Source of the DNA: JAFAGX01 sp963759875
GTDB taxonomy: Bacteria > Acidobacteriota > Terriglobia > Terriglobales > Acidobacteriaceae
DNA: 64,000 nucleotides
Assembly (NCBI GenBank): GCA_963759875.1
Contig: CAVXBB010000015.1
Coordinates: 310,001 to 374,000, forward strand
Direction of reading: 5' to 3'
Positions 1-9,291 of the stretch are shown here, in pieces (positions within the stretch are counted from its first letter, which is position 1; each line of letters begins with the position of its first letter). Position numbers and translations under genes: made by a program. The notes under the pieces are model-generated. The model searched no databases and was not told the DNA's origin. It saw only the letters and a program-made list of their open reading frames with translations.

Positions 1-195
1 AATCCTCACGCTCCGCCGCACTGGATGCCGTACTTCCAAGTCGCCAGTTGCGATGGCAGCGCAGCGCAAGCGAAGCAATCAGGCGCAAAGATTTACATGG
101 AACCGAAGACGTTGGAAGATGCCGGCCGTTTTGCAGTTCTCGCCGATCCTCAGGGCGCTGTCTTCGCAATATTTGAAGTCATCCCGAGAAAGTAG
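1..195 (+). CDS. VOC-family (glyoxalase/bleomycin-resistance fold) protein, 3' end only
   Basis: The reading frame is open from the first base and stops at 193-195, giving 64 residues of the C-terminal part; the start lies outside the window. The visible part has the usual second half of a VOC module: a PYFQVAS strand, a helix, an AGRFAVLADPQGAVFAIFE segment near the end and a short basic tail. The D-P-x-G-A/N-x-F pattern followed by a metal-site type Glu is characteristic of VOC proteins such as CFP-30/32-like ones. The substrate cannot be inferred. It faces pal tail to tail, with a shared terminator hairpin between them. Confidence 0.75.
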   Translation, partial: NPHAPPHWMPYFQVASCDGSAAQAKQSGAKIYMEPKTLEDAGRFAVLADPQGAVFAIFEVIPRK

Positions 196-206
196 GTTGA
201 GCGTAA

Positions 207-240
207 AAACAGGGTGGCGGGGATCGCCACCCCTCTGTTT
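207..240. terminator. Bidirectional hairpin terminator between converging genes
   Basis: A stem of AAACAG plus GGTGGCG (207-219) pairs with CGCCACC plus CTCTGTTT (225-240) around the loop GGGAT, with a small bulge. A-rich bases precede it and T-rich bases follow it, so it can terminate on either strand. It sits exactly between the stop of the VOC gene and the stop of pal. Confidence 0.65.
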
Positions 241-244
241 CTGA

Positions 245-973
245 CTACCGATTCACAAAATGACCGCGCCGGTTCTCCTGCCAGCACTGGTCGTCATTGG
301 CTGTGCAGAAAGGTTTTTCCTTGCCATAACTGATGGTGCTGATGCGGTTAGCGCTCACGCCGTTCTTGGTGAGTGCATCTTTTACCGCATTGGCTCTGCT
401 GGCCCCGAGAGCCAGGTTATATTCCTCTGAGCCACGAGCATCACAATGGCCCTCAATGGTGAGTTTCAAATCCGGATGCTGAATAAGGAACTGCGCATCG
501 GATTGAGCGATCGGCATCGCGTCCGGTCGAATTTCAGACTTGTCGAAATCGAAGAAAACGTCCTTTACATTCTTCGCGAACAAGTCTGCTTCAGACTCGC
601 TGGGAACCTGGGCAGCTGCAGGCGCGGGATTGACCGTCACACGGGTTGAGGCATCCTGCGTTCCGCCGGGTCCCTTTGCCATCAGGGTGTAAGTTGTGGA
701 TGAACCCGGCGTGATGCTGCGCGAACCGGATGCCGGAACGGTACCCAAACCCGAAATCGTGATGTCGTTGGCGTTCTGAGTTTGCCAGGTTAGGGTCGTT
801 GACTGACCTTGCTGAATCACATCAGGCGCCGCGGCCAGAGTTGCGGTAGGCGAAGCCGGCGGAGGCGGCGATGGTGGCGTAGCCTTCGCCACTTTCTTGT
901 TACATCCCGTAACGAAAACGGCAGTACTCAACAGCATGATCCAAACAGACGCATTGATTTTGTTTATTCTCAT
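245..973 (-). CDS. pal: Peptidoglycan-associated lipoprotein Pal (OmpA family)
   Basis: A 242-residue outer-membrane lipoprotein that would tether the outer membrane to peptidoglycan within the Tol-Pal system. The N-terminus is a lipoprotein signal with lipobox V-T-G-C, so the lipidated Cys is about residue 24. A Pro/Ala-rich linker follows, then a small beta-rich segment (about 45-110), and then a C-terminal OmpA domain (about 130-242). The OmpA domain shows DVFFDFDKSEI and the peptidoglycan-binding pattern LTIEGHCDARGSEEYN. No tolB or ybgF is visible nearby, so the rest of the Tol system is elsewhere. The extra beta-rich segment before the OmpA domain makes it longer than E. coli Pal (about 173 residues). 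Start ATG at 973. Confidence 0.88.
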   Translation of the reverse strand: MRINKINASVWIMLLSTAVFVTGCNKKVAKATPPSPPPPASPTATLAAAPDVIQQGQSTTLTWQTQNANDITISGLGTVPASGSRSITPGSSTTYTLMAKGPGGTQDASTRVTVNPAPAAAQVPSESEADLFAKNVKDVFFDFDKSEIRPDAMPIAQSDAQFLIQHPDLKLTIEGHCDARGSEEYNLALGASRANAVKDALTKNGVSANRISTISYGKEKPFCTANDDQCWQENRRGHFVNR

Positions 974-1083
974 AATCCTCCCATGTTTTGCTGAATCACC
1001 GCGAATTGGTAAAGGCGAACTGCGAGCCGGAGATTAATTCTGACTATCATGGTCGCCAGTTAAAGATTTGTTTCGAAGGAAGC

Positions 1084-1362
1084 TCAACAGCGGAGCAGGG
1101 AAGTTTGGTGCAGTGGGTCGATTTGCTTGCTTGCGGAAATCAAAAAGCAATTAAGTCCCAGCCGTATAGCCACCAGATTGGCTAAACCTGCCAAGGTCAA
1201 TGTCAGCCCGATCAGCAGGAGCAGCCAGGCGCGCATTGCCCTTAGAGCTGTAACAGGGCCGTGCACAATAGGATATGGACCACTGACGGCAGGGAAGAGG
1301 AAGATGGCGAGCGTACACACCACAGCTAAAAGGGCCAGTTCGTATGCCAGGTGGTGGCGCAT
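1084..1362 (-). CDS. Small membrane protein of unknown function
   Basis: A 92-residue product with two clear hydrophobic stretches: about residues 6-28 (ALLAVVCTLAIFLFPAVSG) and about 44-68 (AWLLLLIGLTLTLAGLANLVA). A VHGPVTAL segment lies between them and may be a short loop. No catalytic motif is visible. The hydrophobic pattern and ATG start suggest it is a real inner-membrane protein, but the ribosome-binding site is weak and I do not recognise the family. Confidence 0.55.
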   Translation of the reverse strand: MRHHLAYELALLAVVCTLAIFLFPAVSGPYPIVHGPVTALRAMRAWLLLLIGLTLTLAGLANLVAIRLGLNCFLISASKQIDPLHQTSLLRC

Positions 1363-1460
1363 CGTTAGCTCTGAACGCGAATCCAGAACCTCAGTACACC
1401 CATGTAGCTGGATGCAGCAGTTACTCTGAAAGTTGCAACACTTGAGTCATGGGCGAAAGG

Positions 1461-2087
1461 TCAGGCTCCTGCTGAGGATGCCAGTTTCATAATCTCAGAA
1501 CGGCGGAAACAGTCCTTGGCGTGATCGTTCACCAAACCTACAGCCTGCATGAATGCGTAGCAAATTGTGCTGCCAACGAAGTTGAATCCGCGTTTTTTGA
1601 GGTCCTTGCTTATCGCATCAGACAACGGAGTACGCGCCGGGATTGGCTTCGATTTCCACGAATTAACGAGCGGCTGCCCGTCGACGAATTTCCAGATGTA
1701 GCGGTCGAATGAGCCGAACTCCTCCTGGATCTTGAGAAACGCCTGGGCATTCTGCACGGCCGAGGCGATCTTCAGCCGGTTGCGAATGATTCCGGGGTTA
1801 CGCAAGAGGGCCTGAGTCTTGCGGGTGTCATAGCGAGCCACACGTTGCGGGTCGAAGTCGTCGAAGGCCGCACGATAATTCTCACGTTTTCGCAGAATGG
1901 TGTCCCAGCTTAAGCCAGCCTGCGCGCCTTCGAGAAGTAAAAATTCGAGGAGCGTCCGATCATCGTGGCTCGGCACTCCCCATTCTTCATCGTGATAGCG
2001 GATTGCGAGATCATTGCTCGCCCATTTGCACCGGATCAGCTCTCGGTCTCGGTTGCTCATGGAATTAACAGCGAACGTTTGAGACAT
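1461..2087 (-). CDS. tag: DNA-3-methyladenine glycosylase I
   Basis: Base-excision repair enzyme that removes 3-methyladenine from alkylated DNA. The 208 residues match the usual Tag length of about 190 plus a short N-terminal extension. Visible family features are RCKW near residue 20, YHDEEWGVP near residues 31-39, EGAQAGLSW in the substrate pocket, and the C-terminal NDHAKDC. Cys20, His32 and the C-terminal His and Cys form the zinc-binding set known from Tag. A second ATG, in MSNRDREL (residue 10), is an equally possible start. The gene stands alone, on the same strand as the upstream SYLF gene. Confidence 0.9.
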   Translation of the reverse strand: MSQTFAVNSMSNRDRELIRCKWASNDLAIRYHDEEWGVPSHDDRTLLEFLLLEGAQAGLSWDTILRKRENYRAAFDDFDPQRVARYDTRKTQALLRNPGIIRNRLKIASAVQNAQAFLKIQEEFGSFDRYIWKFVDGQPLVNSWKSKPIPARTPLSDAISKDLKKRGFNFVGSTICYAFMQAVGLVNDHAKDCFRRSEIMKLASSAGA

Positions 2088-2130
2088 TTAAATCCGGGCA
2101 AAAACCAGGGGGCGGCGGCCCGCCGTCTCA

Positions 2131-2844
2131 TTACTCCAAAGATTTCGGATCAGACAGATTTTTTGGAGACCTCTTGTCCAGCAGTGCCACTAATTGTGAA
2201 GCACAAGCCGGAGTCTTGACTTTCCCTTCTCGGATGATGTCTTTCGCGTCTAACCTCTGCCCGTATAACTTTTCGTTCGCGCTGCCGTCTGAACGCAGAG
2301 TGGATCCTTCAAGCGAGATGCCCGCGAACAATCCTTTGTTGCGGGAATATGACAGGATCTCAGCTTTCATGACAACATCGGTGGCGCCCTCGGCAGTGCG
2401 GCCTTTCGGTCCGGCTGCCGCCGAAGCATCGGCTCCCAACTTGACTTTGCTGCTGAGCAGCGATTTTGCACCTTGAGGATTCATTACCAGCAGCACAAAA
2501 TCTGTGCCCTGAATTCCTAATTGGAAACCAATGCTACCGCCCTCCAGGGCGTACAAAGCCGGAGGGCCCCAGGCGCCGGTGTAATGCTGGCCGCTTCGGC
2601 AAATCATGACGCCGCGGCCATAGCTCGCACCAATACCAAACGCAGCTTTCTTGACCGACGGCAACACTACGATGCATTCAGCTTTATCGAGCAGGTCCTG
2701 GGGAATGTCATCCGGAACGTCCAGAATTTCCTTAAGCACGTTGCCGGAGTCTTTAATTCGTTCTTGCTCTTTGTCGTTATTCACGGCAAAAGCGGGAGTG
2801 AGCGAGACACACAAAATCAGCAGCGCGACTAGCGTTTGCTTCAT
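2131..2844 (-). CDS. Secreted SYLF-domain lipid-binding protein (Ysc84-like)
   Basis: I place the start at 2844 because a good Shine-Dalgarno (AGGAGA) lies just upstream and the product then begins with a clean Sec signal peptide (MKQTLVALLILCVSLTPAFA). The frame is open further upstream but that part looks non-coding. The mature protein has the SYLF/DUF500 pattern: KAECIVVLPSVKKAAFGIGASYGRGVMICR, then a GGSIGFQLGIQGTDFVLLVMN segment and LGADASAAAGPKGR. SYLF domains bind phosphoinositides in eukaryotes; the bacterial role is unclear. It is likely periplasmic. About 237 residues. Confidence 0.85.
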   Translation of the reverse strand: MKQTLVALLILCVSLTPAFAVNNDKEQERIKDSGNVLKEILDVPDDIPQDLLDKAECIVVLPSVKKAAFGIGASYGRGVMICRSGQHYTGAWGPPALYALEGGSIGFQLGIQGTDFVLLVMNPQGAKSLLSSKVKLGADASAAAGPKGRTAEGATDVVMKAEILSYSRNKGLFAGISLEGSTLRSDGSANEKLYGQRLDAKDIIREGKVKTPACASQLVALLDKRSPKNLSDPKSLE

Positions 2845-3114
2845 GGCTTCTCCTGGTAGGTTGAGATTGGTGCTATTGTACTCTGCCCGGCAACGCTTCC
2901 GGGAGCCGGACATGGTCCGTGCCAAGCTATGTTTTTGCAATTGCTGCGCCAATGACCAAATGCGTGCTCCTTTTGTAACTTGGCCCGCTACAGGCATTTC
3001 CCCTAAATTCAAGATAGCCAAAAGCCTGAGTTTTCGGCCCTAGACGTGCATCTATATGTTATGGAGTTTCGGTCGGATGGGTCTTTTGTTAAAGGTAAGT
3101 GGCATAGGTCTGGA

Positions 3115-4119
3115 ATGAAGTACACGAAACGGTATTTTTTGCGCGCGCTGGCGGCCCTGTTTTTTGCGGGGCTGCCCTTGGCTGCGCAATCCAATTATCC
3201 CGTTGAGGGCAACCTTTCCGGGCCCGCGAGCGCCTTCGTCGCCTCTGGCAGCAGTGCAGCCGCAACCGATTCTGACGAATCAGTTCTTACGATCAAAAAG
3301 CGCGTCAACGAAGTTAATGTGCTATTCATCGCCACCGATAAGCACGGCAAGTTTGTGCGAAATCTGAGTGAAAACGATTTCGCCATTTTGGACGATCACA
3401 AGCCGCCGCAATCGATCGTAAACTTCCGAAGCGAGACAGATCTTCCGTTGGAACTGGGACTGCTGATCGATACCAGCGGGTCGGTGCGCACCCGATTTGA
3501 TTTCGAGCAGCAATCTGCAATCGATTTTCTCCAGCAGACGCTTCGTCCGCATTTCGACAAAGCTTTCGTAATGGGCTTCAACTCGCACACGACGGTTACC
3601 CAAGACTTTACGGACGACAACATACTCCTGCGAGTAGGGGTGAACCGGCTGCAGAATGGCGGCGGAACGGCTCTCTATGACGCAGTGTATCGCGCATGCA
3701 AAAACAAGCTGATGAAAGAGCAGTCAGATCGCCCGGCGCGGCGAGCCATTATTGTGGTCAGCGATGGCGAAGATAATCAGAGCGAGGTCAATGAAGCCCA
3801 AGCCATTGAAATGGCGCAGCGCGCAGAAGTCATTATCTACGCGATTTCTACCGACGACAGCGGCTTGATTCTTCGTGGCGACACGGTCCTGCAACAGTTG
3901 GCGGACGCAACTGGAGGGCGAGCTTTCTTCCCCTTCAAAATGAAGGACATCAAGAGCTCCTTTGCAGCAATCGAAGACGAATTGCGCAGCCAATACGTGA
4001 TCTCGTACCATCCGGCGGATTTTGAAAGCGATGGGCGGTATCGTCCGATCGAGATCAGCGCGCTCAAGAAGGACCTCCAAGTACGTGCCCGTAAAGGCTA
4101 TTACGCACCAAAGCAATAG
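3115..4119 (+). CDS. Secreted VWFA-domain protein of the acidobacterial type
   Basis: The start at 3115 gives a basic N-region and hydrophobic signal peptide (KRYFLRALAALFFAGLPLAAQS); upstream in-frame codons lack this logic. The VWA domain (about residues 90-290) has a complete MIDAS-like set: LLIDTSGSVRTRF (D-x-S-G-S), a GGTALYDAV threonine motif and IVVSDGEDNQSE. A FAILDDHKPPQSIVNFRSE segment precedes the VWA domain and a short beta tail (QYVISYHPADFESDGRYRPIEI) ends the protein. This architecture is what TIGR03436 (VWFA-related Acidobacterial domain) describes. Likely periplasmic or surface; ligand unknown. It supports assignment of the window to Acidobacteriota. Confidence 0.88.
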   Translation: MKYTKRYFLRALAALFFAGLPLAAQSNYPVEGNLSGPASAFVASGSSAAATDSDESVLTIKKRVNEVNVLFIATDKHGKFVRNLSENDFAILDDHKPPQSIVNFRSETDLPLELGLLIDTSGSVRTRFDFEQQSAIDFLQQTLRPHFDKAFVMGFNSHTTVTQDFTDDNILLRVGVNRLQNGGGTALYDAVYRACKNKLMKEQSDRPARRAIIVVSDGEDNQSEVNEAQAIEMAQRAEVIIYAISTDDSGLILRGDTVLQQLADATGGRAFFPFKMKDIKSSFAAIEDELRSQYVISYHPADFESDGRYRPIEISALKKDLQVRARKGYYAPKQ

Positions 4120-4213
4120 TCTGAGTCCCTAAAATCTCAGTGCTACAATTAGGAAAGTCGCCTCTGGGTGTGCAAGATTGGCCTGAGACTGGCGTTCTAA
4201 TTCAGGTGAGTGA

Positions 4214-4999
4214 TTGAGCTTTAAACTGCCTTTCGTTTCCGCGATCGCGTTGCTTTGCGTAGTTTCGAGCGTGGCGCAGACCACTCCACAGCAGCGTCAT
4301 CACCGTCATCCGGTGGTGAAGCAGGATCCGCCTGAAACGAAGCCGCCGCAGCCAGCCGCTCCTTTGTCTCCGGAACAAATGCCAGCGTCGCCCCCGCAGG
4401 TTGAATTCAAAAACGACACATTAACCATCAATGCGAATAACGCAACCCTGGGAGACGTTCTACGCGCCGTGCACCGCCAGACCGGCGCGGCAGTGGATAT
4501 GCCGGGTAACGCCACTGACCGTGTAGTGGGACGGTTTGGACCCGGCCCGGTGCGCGACGTCATCACCTCACTGCTGAACGGGTCTCATTTCAACTATGTG
4601 CTTATGGGTTCCGCAAGCAATCCGAATGGCTTGGAACGGGTGGTGCTCATATCCAGGTCCGGCGGGATGGAGCAACCTGGTCCAGCATCCAACGCAGGTG
4701 CGCAGGCCCAGCCGGTGGCAATAGCGCAACCGGGAGAAAATACGCAGGGCGATGATGCCGCCGAAATGAACCAGGAGGCTACGGATACGGTAGATGATCA
4801 AGCCAATCAGGCTCCGCCGGCGGATGAACAACAGCCTCCTCAGCAAAATCCCTTCGGGCAGGGCGCTCCGGTGAAGACTCCCGAGCAGCTATTGCAGGAG
4901 CTTCAGCAGCGTCAACAACAGATGCAGCAACAGCAGCAGGGCAGTCCACAGGCGTTCCCACAGGCACCTGTGCAGCCGCAGCAGCCGCAGCAGCAGTAG
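4214..4999 (+). CDS. Secreted protein with an STN/secretin N-terminal-like domain and a Gln/Pro-rich tail
   Basis: Begins with TTG at 4214, preceded by an AGGTGAG ribosome-binding site, and has a signal peptide (KLPFVSAIALLCVVSSVAQ). A Pro-rich linker leads to a small domain (about residues 70-150): TLTINANNATLGDVLRAVHR then DRVVGRFGPGPVRDVITSLL. That is the pattern of the short STN domain found at the N-terminus of secretins, TonB receptors and FecR-like systems. The last 100 residues are low-complexity, with runs of Gln and Pro. There is no secretin pore domain, so it is not a secretin itself. It follows the VWFA gene on the same strand after about 95 bases. Function unknown. Confidence 0.75.
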   Translation: MSFKLPFVSAIALLCVVSSVAQTTPQQRHHRHPVVKQDPPETKPPQPAAPLSPEQMPASPPQVEFKNDTLTINANNATLGDVLRAVHRQTGAAVDMPGNATDRVVGRFGPGPVRDVITSLLNGSHFNYVLMGSASNPNGLERVVLISRSGGMEQPGPASNAGAQAQPVAIAQPGENTQGDDAAEMNQEATDTVDDQANQAPPADEQQPPQQNPFGQGAPVKTPEQLLQELQQRQQQMQQQQQGSPQAFPQAPVQPQQPQQQ

Positions 5000-5605
5000 G
5001 TTTCGCCACCCTGCGAATCAGAACGAACCACCACGCGATAACTCGTCGCAGTTCAGCGTAGTGAGGGATCTCGCGCGAGTGCGCGCGAAATGCAAGGGTT
5101 TTTCACGCCGGATGCATCGGCTTGCAAGAACAAACGCAGGCCTCGGGATGACCCAAAATTGGGCCCGATTGGACATGTTGAAGTAGAGTTTAGAGATTTG
5201 TAGATGCCTAGCGCGAAGCTAGTTGCCACCCGCATGCGCTGCACGGGCTTGGGCGGGGACAGATACAAGGGTTTCAGCGCTTCTGGTGCGCTCCTCTGGA
5301 GCGAAGGCTTGCAGGATCAGTATGACGGCGCCGAACGCTACCAGGATCCCCACTGCAACCACGGTTACAACGGTTAATGAGAGTACAAAAGCACCCAATA
5401 GACTTCCCAAGACTCGACCGCCTTCTGGTGAACTGTGGCATTCGCAGGAGCAAATGGACAGCTTATTTGCAATCTACCTGCGTTGACCCTTGTCGCTGTT
5501 AGCAACTAAGATACGTAAGTAGAGCTGCGCAATCTCACTCTCCAACATTTCTGTAGACCCGTCCACATTACGGAAGGTCAGGGAAACGCATTACTGTCGG
5601 GCAAT
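5000..5605. other. 606-base region with a palindromic repeat and one doubtful small gene
   Basis: No convincing large gene. 5071-5088 is a perfect 7-bp hairpin (TCGCGCG / CGCGCGA, loop AGTG), and a CGGGATGACC stretch about 60 bases on resembles the right end of the repeats at 19269-19619. On the minus strand 5219-5410 could encode a small membrane protein (listed separately). The last 100 bases should hold the uvrA promoter, but I see no confident -35/-10 pair. Confidence 0.5.
5219..5410 (-). CDS. Possible small single-span membrane protein
   Basis: A 63-residue frame starting with TTG, with AAGGCGG about 8 bases upstream as a possible ribosome-binding site. The product has a hydrophobic stretch of about 30 residues (LLGAFVLSLTVVTVVAVGIL onward) followed by a charged tail with EERTRS. 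The composition is plausible for a real small membrane protein, but there is no family match and the start is weak. It could be chance. Confidence 0.3.
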   Translation of the reverse strand: MGSLLGAFVLSLTVVTVVAVGILVAFGAVILILQAFAPEERTRSAETLVSVPAQARAAHAGGN

Positions 5606-8410
5606 ATGGCCATCACCAAGATTTCGGTGCGCGGGGCGCGCCAACACAATCTCAAGAACATAGACGTTGAAATTCCGCGTAACACGCTTACGGTGATTAC
5701 CGGCCTGAGCGGTTCGGGGAAGTCGTCGCTCGCGTTTGACACTATTTACGCTGAGGGGCAACGCCGCTATGTAGAAACGCTCTCTGCTTATGCTCGCCAG
5801 TTTCTAGACCAAATGGAGCGGCCGGACGTCGATTCCATTGATGGGCTCAGTCCATCCATCTCGATCGAGCAAAAGACCACCAGCCGCAGTCCTCGTTCCA
5901 CGGTGGGCACAATCACGGAGATATATGACTACCTTCGTCTCCTCTTCGCCTCTATCGGATCACCGCACTGTCCCAAGTGTGGCCGCGCCATAAGCCGCCA
6001 ATCGGCAGAGCAGATCGTGCAGCGGGTGATGAGTCTCACGCCGGAAGACCGCGTGATGGTGCTGGCGCCGATCGTGCGCGGACGCAAAGGCGAGTTCAAG
6101 AAAGAAATGGAAAAATTGATCGAGCACGGTTTCACGCGCGCGCGTGTCGACGGCGAATTAGTTAACCTCGAAGACGACATTCGGCTCGATAAGCGCAAGA
6201 ATCACACCATCGAAGTCGTAGTTGACCGTCTCCTGGTGAAGCCGGGCATCGAGCATCGCTTGGAACTTTCCGTGGCCCTCGCGATGAAGTTGGCGGGTGG
6301 ATTGGTGCAAGTAGCAGTGGTGGGCGGGGAAGAACAGTTGTACTCCGAGCGGCTGGCTTGTCCAGATTGCGGAATCAACGTACCGCAATTGGAGCCGCGA
6401 TCGTTTTCATTTAATAGTGCGTACGGAGCATGCCCGGAGTGTCACGGGCTGGGCAGCCGCTATGATTTCGATCCGGCGAAGGTGATTGTTGACTGGTCCA
6501 AGCCTCTGCTGGAGGGCGGACTTGGCCCGGGATCGGCCTCGCAAAATCTCATCCACATGCTGCAGATAACCGCAAATGCCCACGGCTTCGACCTAAGCGC
6601 TCCGTTTGAGAAATTTCCCGAACGAATTCAGAACCTGCTCCTCTACGGAGAAGCGGGGAAGGGCGGAAAAACCGGCTTCGTTGGAATCATGGCTTATCTC
6701 AAACGGGTTCTGCAGGACTCGACCTCTGAGGGATACCGCGATTTTCTGCTCGACTACATGTCTGCGACAGAATGCCCTGCATGCCACGGGCAACGTCTTC
6801 GCCCCGAGAGCCTGGCGGTGAAGGTGAATGGCATTTCCATCGCGGATTTCACGCGTTTACCGGTTTCCCGCGCGCTGGAGGTCGCGGCGAAGATCCAGCT
6901 TACTGGCAGGGAAGCGTTGATCGCCGGAAGGATCGTGCATGAGATCGTCGAACGTTTGCAGTTTCTCAACGCGGTGGGGTTAGGTTACATATCGCTGGAT
7001 CGCTCGGCTGCCACCCTCTCCGGTGGGGAAGGACAGCGCATCCGCCTGGCTACGCAGATCGGGTCTAAATTGCGTGGCGTGTTGTACGTGTTGGACGAAC
7101 CATCAATTGGCTTGCATCATCGCGATAACGATCGTCTCCTCAAATCGCTGGAACAATTGCGCGACTTGGGCAACACCGTGCTAGTGGTGGAACACGATGA
7201 AGAGACCATCCGCCGCTCCGATTACGTGATCGATCTTGGGCCGGGTGCAGGGCGACACGGCGGGGAATTAGTCGCGCACGGGACTCCCGAACAGATTATG
7301 CAAGCTCCGCAGTCGCTGACAGGTGCCTACATTTCTGGCAGAGCGCAGATAGAGATGTTGCCGGAAAGGCGTCAGCCCGTCGGCGCAGGAATGAGCATTT
7401 TGGGAGCTGCAGAAAATAACCTTAAGAATCTGGACGTCACGTTTCCGCTGGGCGTGATGACGGTGGTCACAGGCGTTTCCGGCTCCGGGAAATCAACCCT
7501 GGTGAACGACATTCTGTATCGCGCCTTGGCCAAAAGCCTTTATCGTTCCCGTGAACAACCGGGAGCGCATAACGCGATTTCCGGGGCGGAGAACATTGAC
7601 AAGGTAATCCGAATTGACCAGTCGCCAATCGGACGAACGCCCCGCTCGAATCCCGCAACTTACACTGGAGTGTTCGCACAAATTCGCGATCTGTATGCCA
7701 TGTTGCCGGAATCTCGAGAGCGCGGCTACAAGCCGGGACGGTTTTCGTTCAATGTTTCCGGCGGACGCTGCGAAGCCTGCCAGGGTGAAGGCCAGCGGCG
7801 CATCGAAATGAATTTCCTGCCTGACGTGTATGTTCTCTGCGAAGTCTGTGGCGGCAAACGCTATAACCAGGAAACGCTGGCCGTGAAGTACAACGGCTGT
7901 TCTATTGCGGATCTGCTGGAGAGTCCGGTTTCTGATGCCTTGGGGCTTCTCGAAAACATTCCTCAAGTAAAGCAAAAGCTGCAGACGCTGGTTGATGTAG
8001 GTTTGGGCTACATTCATCTCGGCCAGTCAGCTGTAACGCTGTCTGGAGGTGAGGCGCAGCGAATCAAGCTGGCGCGCGAGTTGAGCAAACGGCAAACGGG
8101 AAAAACCCTGTATCTGCTTGATGAGCCCACCACGGGTCTTCACTTCGACGATGTTAAGAAGTTGCTGGATGTGCTGCACCGACTCACCAACCTCGGAAAC
8201 ACGGTTATCATCATCGAGCACAATCTGGATGTGATTCGGAATGCAGATTGGATTATCGATCTCGGGCCGGAAGGTGGAGAAGAAGGCGGCCGGATCGTCG
8301 CACAGGGAACGCCGGAGCGAGTGGCGCGAAATCGCAAATCCTACACCGGCCAGGCTCTTGCTCATTACTTCGTGAATAATGGCGATCTGAAGAAGGTTTC
8401 ATCTGCCTAG
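5606..8410 (+). CDS. uvrA: Excinuclease ABC subunit A (UvrA)
   Basis: DNA damage-recognition ATPase of nucleotide excision repair; it dimerises and loads UvrB at lesions. At 934 residues it matches the family (about 940). In order: first Walker A GLSGSGKSS (about 33-41); CPKCG half-finger; CPDCG...CPECHG zinc motif (about 250-280); ABC signature LSGGEGQRIRLA with Walker B VLYVLDEPS; second Walker A GVSGSGKST; zinc motif CEAC...CEVCGGKRYN; second signature LSGGEAQRIKLA with LYLLDEPTTG. All motifs are intact. It stands as the first of a plus-strand run (uvrA, CPBP protease, pyrE, mtnA). Confidence 0.97.
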   Translation: MAITKISVRGARQHNLKNIDVEIPRNTLTVITGLSGSGKSSLAFDTIYAEGQRRYVETLSAYARQFLDQMERPDVDSIDGLSPSISIEQKTTSRSPRSTVGTITEIYDYLRLLFASIGSPHCPKCGRAISRQSAEQIVQRVMSLTPEDRVMVLAPIVRGRKGEFKKEMEKLIEHGFTRARVDGELVNLEDDIRLDKRKNHTIEVVVDRLLVKPGIEHRLELSVALAMKLAGGLVQVAVVGGEEQLYSERLACPDCGINVPQLEPRSFSFNSAYGACPECHGLGSRYDFDPAKVIVDWSKPLLEGGLGPGSASQNLIHMLQITANAHGFDLSAPFEKFPERIQNLLLYGEAGKGGKTGFVGIMAYLKRVLQDSTSEGYRDFLLDYMSATECPACHGQRLRPESLAVKVNGISIADFTRLPVSRALEVAAKIQLTGREALIAGRIVHEIVERLQFLNAVGLGYISLDRSAATLSGGEGQRIRLATQIGSKLRGVLYVLDEPSIGLHHRDNDRLLKSLEQLRDLGNTVLVVEHDEETIRRSDYVIDLGPGAGRHGGELVAHGTPEQIMQAPQSLTGAYISGRAQIEMLPERRQPVGAGMSILGAAENNLKNLDVTFPLGVMTVVTGVSGSGKSTLVNDILYRALAKSLYRSREQPGAHNAISGAENIDKVIRIDQSPIGRTPRSNPATYTGVFAQIRDLYAMLPESRERGYKPGRFSFNVSGGRCEACQGEGQRRIEMNFLPDVYVLCEVCGGKRYNQETLAVKYNGCSIADLLESPVSDALGLLENIPQVKQKLQTLVDVGLGYIHLGQSAVTLSGGEAQRIKLARELSKRQTGKTLYLLDEPTTGLHFDDVKKLLDVLHRLTNLGNTVIIIEHNLDVIRNADWIIDLGPEGGEEGGRIVAQGTPERVARNRKSYTGQALAHYFVNNGDLKKVSSA

Positions 8411-8487
8411 TTGTTTCTGTATCCCCTATCACCTGCTAACTACTGGTTCTTCGTTTTCGTGTAAAGTCAAAGAGGCTAGAATCGCGC

Positions 8488-9291
8488 GTGTCTTCATGGC
8501 AAAACCCGATGCAGGATCCGGGCAGCATATCGCCCGAAGTTCTGCCTCCGCCCCGGCCCGCGCGGCCGGAGGATCCGCCTTGGACCGGCTTCGACGTGCT
8601 CAGCATCATCGCTATTACCGTCGTTGCCCTGATCATTCTTCCATTAATAGTTGTAGTCATTGCCCACGCCCTGTTTTTCCCCAAGGCATCGTTCAGTGAG
8701 ATTGTGCAGATCCCCGAAGTCGTACTGGTCGTGCAGTTGCTCATTTATGCGGTGGTATTCTCGCTAACATTCAAGCTGCTGCACTCGCGAACGGGACAAT
8801 TCTGGCACGCTCTGCCGTGGAAGTGGCCCAGTGCGTGGGCGGGATTCCTCATCTTGGGCGCCCTGCTTTACTTTGCGCTGATGGGTTTGGGGCAGTTGCT
8901 TCCGATTCCCAAGCATCTGCCCATCGACCGTTTTTTCCAGACTTCGCGCGAAGCCGCCATGATGTCGGTTCTCTCCTTTACGCTTGCGCCTTTTATGGAA
9001 GAACTATTTTTTCGCGGCTTGCTGTATCCGGTTTTGGCGCGGCGGCTTGGACTTCCAGCGGGGATTTTTCTCACCGGGGCAGCGTTCGGACTTTTGCATG
9101 GGGCACAACTCAAATACTCCTGGGCTGTACTGATAATTTTTATTGTTGGCATCGTGCTGACCGCAGTTCGCGCGGTTACGAAATCGGTGGCGGCGAGTTT
9201 TCTCGTCCATGTGGGCTACAACGGAACGCTATCGGCACTGTTATTCGTGGCAACTGATGGTTTTCGGCACTTAGAGAAGCTGAATCAGTAG
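8488..9291 (+). CDS. CPBP-family intramembrane metalloprotease
   Basis: 267 residues starting with GTG at 8488, with AGAGG upstream. A Pro-rich cytoplasmic N-terminus is followed by about seven hydrophobic segments. The CPBP (Abi/CAAX-protease-like) motifs are present: motif 1 MEELFFRGLLYPVL (E-E-x-x-x-R), motif 2 GLLHGAQL (F/L-x-x-x-H) and motif 3 FLVHVGYNG (H-x-x-x-N). These residues form the glutamate/histidine active site of the family, related to eukaryotic Rce1. Substrate unknown; bacterial members act in peptide processing and bacteriocin immunity. It lies 77 bases downstream of uvrA. Confidence 0.88.
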   Translation: MSSWQNPMQDPGSISPEVLPPPRPARPEDPPWTGFDVLSIIAITVVALIILPLIVVVIAHALFFPKASFSEIVQIPEVVLVVQLLIYAVVFSLTFKLLHSRTGQFWHALPWKWPSAWAGFLILGALLYFALMGLGQLLPIPKHLPIDRFFQTSREAAMMSVLSFTLAPFMEELFFRGLLYPVLARRLGLPAGIFLTGAAFGLLHGAQLKYSWAVLIIFIVGIVLTAVRAVTKSVAASFLVHVGYNGTLSALLFVATDGFRHLEKLNQ

